DNA from: CAYXRS01 sp964636485
Lineage (GTDB): Bacteria; Gemmatimonadota; Gemmatimonadetes; Gemmatimonadales; Gemmatimonadaceae
Direction: 5' to 3'
Length of the DNA stretch: 15,384 nucleotides
Assembly (NCBI GenBank): GCA_964636485.1
Contig: CAZWSO010000056.1
Span: 1 to 15,384, forward strand
Part shown: positions 14,440 through 15,384 of the stretch, piece after piece
How positions within the stretch are numbered: position 1 is the stretch's first letter
Layout: each line of letters opens with the position of its first letter
Notes under the pieces: model-generated
What the model was told of the DNA's origin: nothing
Databases searched by the model: none
Seen by the model: only the letters and a program-made list of their open reading frames with translations
Translations under genes and position numbers: made by a program

Positions 14440-15384
14440 CTACCCACCAATCCTCGCCGCCTTTTCGGCTACTGCCGCGCCAAAATGGGGAGGCGCGTTG
14501 CGGACGAACACCTGCTGTGCTTCCACCGTGAGGGGCGAGCCATAGCGGGGCCGCATGGGGTAGATCGCCCGATAGGCGCGCGCCATCCCCTCGGCGCCGA
14601 TCATCTGGTAGATGTCCAGCAGGGCGTGCACGCCCTGATTGCTCTCGCGAGCCGGAACCCAGCCGCGCGTGAACGTCCATGTGGACAGCTCGTCGCTGCT
14701 GCCGAGCCGTCGGTTGTGGACGAGCAGCTCGAGGAACTGCGTGAGCGCCTCATTCCCGTAGAAGCTGTGTCCCACCTCGTGCGCGATCATGGCATCGTAT
14801 TCCAGTTGCGTGCCGGGCGGCCTTACGTGGTAGGTACCCCTGTCCTCGACGTAGAGACTCCCGGTGCCGCCTGCCCCACCGAGCACGAAGCCGTACTGCA
14901 TGCGGATGTCGCTGGTCGGGAAGGGGATGGCGAGAAAGTCCTCGAGTGCGGCGACGGCCGCTTCGATGACCCGGATGCTCTCGATGGCGCCCTCGCGCAT
15001 TGTGTCCGCAGGGAATACCGCGCCGATCGGCAGCGTGTGCCCATCGATCGAGCTCACCGCACCCGACTCGTGGTGCTGCCCTTCCACGATCTCCGCCTCG
15101 AGGCCGGGCTGCTGCAGCATCTCGATCTTGAGCTGGTAGTACGCGAAGAGCTGGGGATTGAGCGCCATCGAGTTCTGGATGCGGCCCAGCGCGGATTGGA
15201 TGATGATCGGAAGGCTATTCAGCAACACCTGGACAGGCGCGAGGAGGATCTCGGTCACCATGACGCTGGCGCTTCCACTGATGCCTTCGGCCGTGGCCGT
15301 AACGACGGCGGGAACGAACCAAGTAGTGGGGTCGTGCGCGGTGTGCGCGGTGACCAGACCGGACGTCGAGACCGTCAGCGCCCC
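14440..15384 (-). CDS. Large secreted protein, C-terminal part: Ig-like (Big) domain end plus HEVGH metallopeptidase-like domain
   Basis: The frame stays open to the right edge, so the 5' end is missing; 314 residues are visible. The first 41, upstream of any ATG, read STSGLVTAH...VVTATAEGISGSASVMVT, the end of a bacterial Ig-like (Big_2-type) domain. The internal ATG at 15261 is therefore not the true start. Next comes a helical region, then YGFVLGGAGGTGSLYVE and YDAMIAHEVGHSFYGNEALT. That is an HExxH zinc motif with a Glu six residues later, arranged like a shortened M1-type gluzincin (HExxH...NE). Tyr, Trp and Arg-rich helices follow. The protein is probably cell-surface or secreted, with a tandem Ig-like stalk. 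Peptidase activity is inferred from the motif alone. It ends at TAG 14440-14442; no gene clearly follows before the tRNA. Confidence 0.8.
   Translation of the reverse strand, partial: GALTVSTSGLVTAHTAHDPTTWFVPAVVTATAEGISGSASVMVTEILLAPVQVLLNSLPIIIQSALGRIQNSMALNPQLFAYYQLKIEMLQQPGLEAEIVEGQHHESGAVSSIDGHTLPIGAVFPADTMREGAIESIRVIEAAVAALEDFLAIPFPTSDIRMQYGFVLGGAGGTGSLYVEDRGTYHVRPPGTQLEYDAMIAHEVGHSFYGNEALTQFLELLVHNRRLGSSDELSTWTFTRGWVPARESNQGVHALLDIYQMIGAEGMARAYRAIYPMRPRYGSPLTVEAQQVFVRNAPPHFGAAVAEKAARIGG

Noticed and set aside
14232..14450. Minus-strand 72-codon open frame after the HEVGH gene
   Set aside because: Needs a TTG start overlapping the previous stop, has no good ribosome binding site, and has a Pro/Arg-rich tail. 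A short hydrophobic patch (LWFAAAGMFAFL) keeps it barely possible.

Overview
The window looks like chromosomal DNA from a GC-rich, Gram-negative soil or sediment bacterium, most likely of the Gemmatimonadota. The grounds are a membrane-anchored BTAD/TPR regulator beside a TonB-dependent receptor with an N-terminal carboxypeptidase-regulatory-like domain, the outer-membrane C-terminus of that receptor (ending in Phe), and the style of the BON and DUF-like membrane proteins. The assignment is inference; no rRNA or marker gene is present.

Left part (1-2290): the first residues of a small membrane-anchored protein run off the left edge on the minus strand. A gene-poor, repeat-bearing stretch (125-579) follows, then three plus-strand genes: a thioredoxin-fold CxxC protein, a four-helix membrane protein and an AAC(6')-I-like GNAT acetyltransferase with a GTG start. 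After the acetyltransferase lies a start-less remnant that reads like the C-terminus of a TPR protein.

Middle (2281-6980): a minus-strand membrane protein built from two tandem homologous halves; a minus-strand secreted protein with an HELWGH motif and an M91-like C-terminus; and, divergent from it, a GTG-started 860-residue regulator (winged helix, BTAD, one membrane helix, periplasmic domain, TPRs). A perfect 14-bp palindrome lies between the divergent pair.

Right part (6972-15384): the regulator converges on a large TonB-dependent receptor. Upstream of the receptor, and overlapping its preferred start, is an uncatalogued 38-codon ORF that looks like a clipped ankyrin-protein N-terminus. 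Further upstream is a tight minus-strand operon, in transcription order: phosphoribosyltransferase, erythromycin-esterase-family protein, dienelactone-hydrolase-family protein, BON-domain protein (gaps of 45, 29 and 33 nt). As I recall, the same domain trio is fused in mycobacterial DosR-regulon proteins. A tRNA-Cys(GCA) lies divergent to this operon. The right edge holds the C-terminal part of a large secreted protein with the end of a bacterial Ig-like domain followed by an HEVGH metallopeptidase-like domain.

Overall this is a chromosomal accessory-type neighbourhood rich in envelope and stress functions. I see no transposase, integrase, phage gene, CRISPR array or rRNA. The least expected items are the coupled ankyrin-like leader ORF, the split PRTase/esterase/hydrolase/BON operon, the palindrome-separated M91-like/BTAD pair, and a 41-bp near-repeat linking the left edge to the sequence just behind the BON gene.
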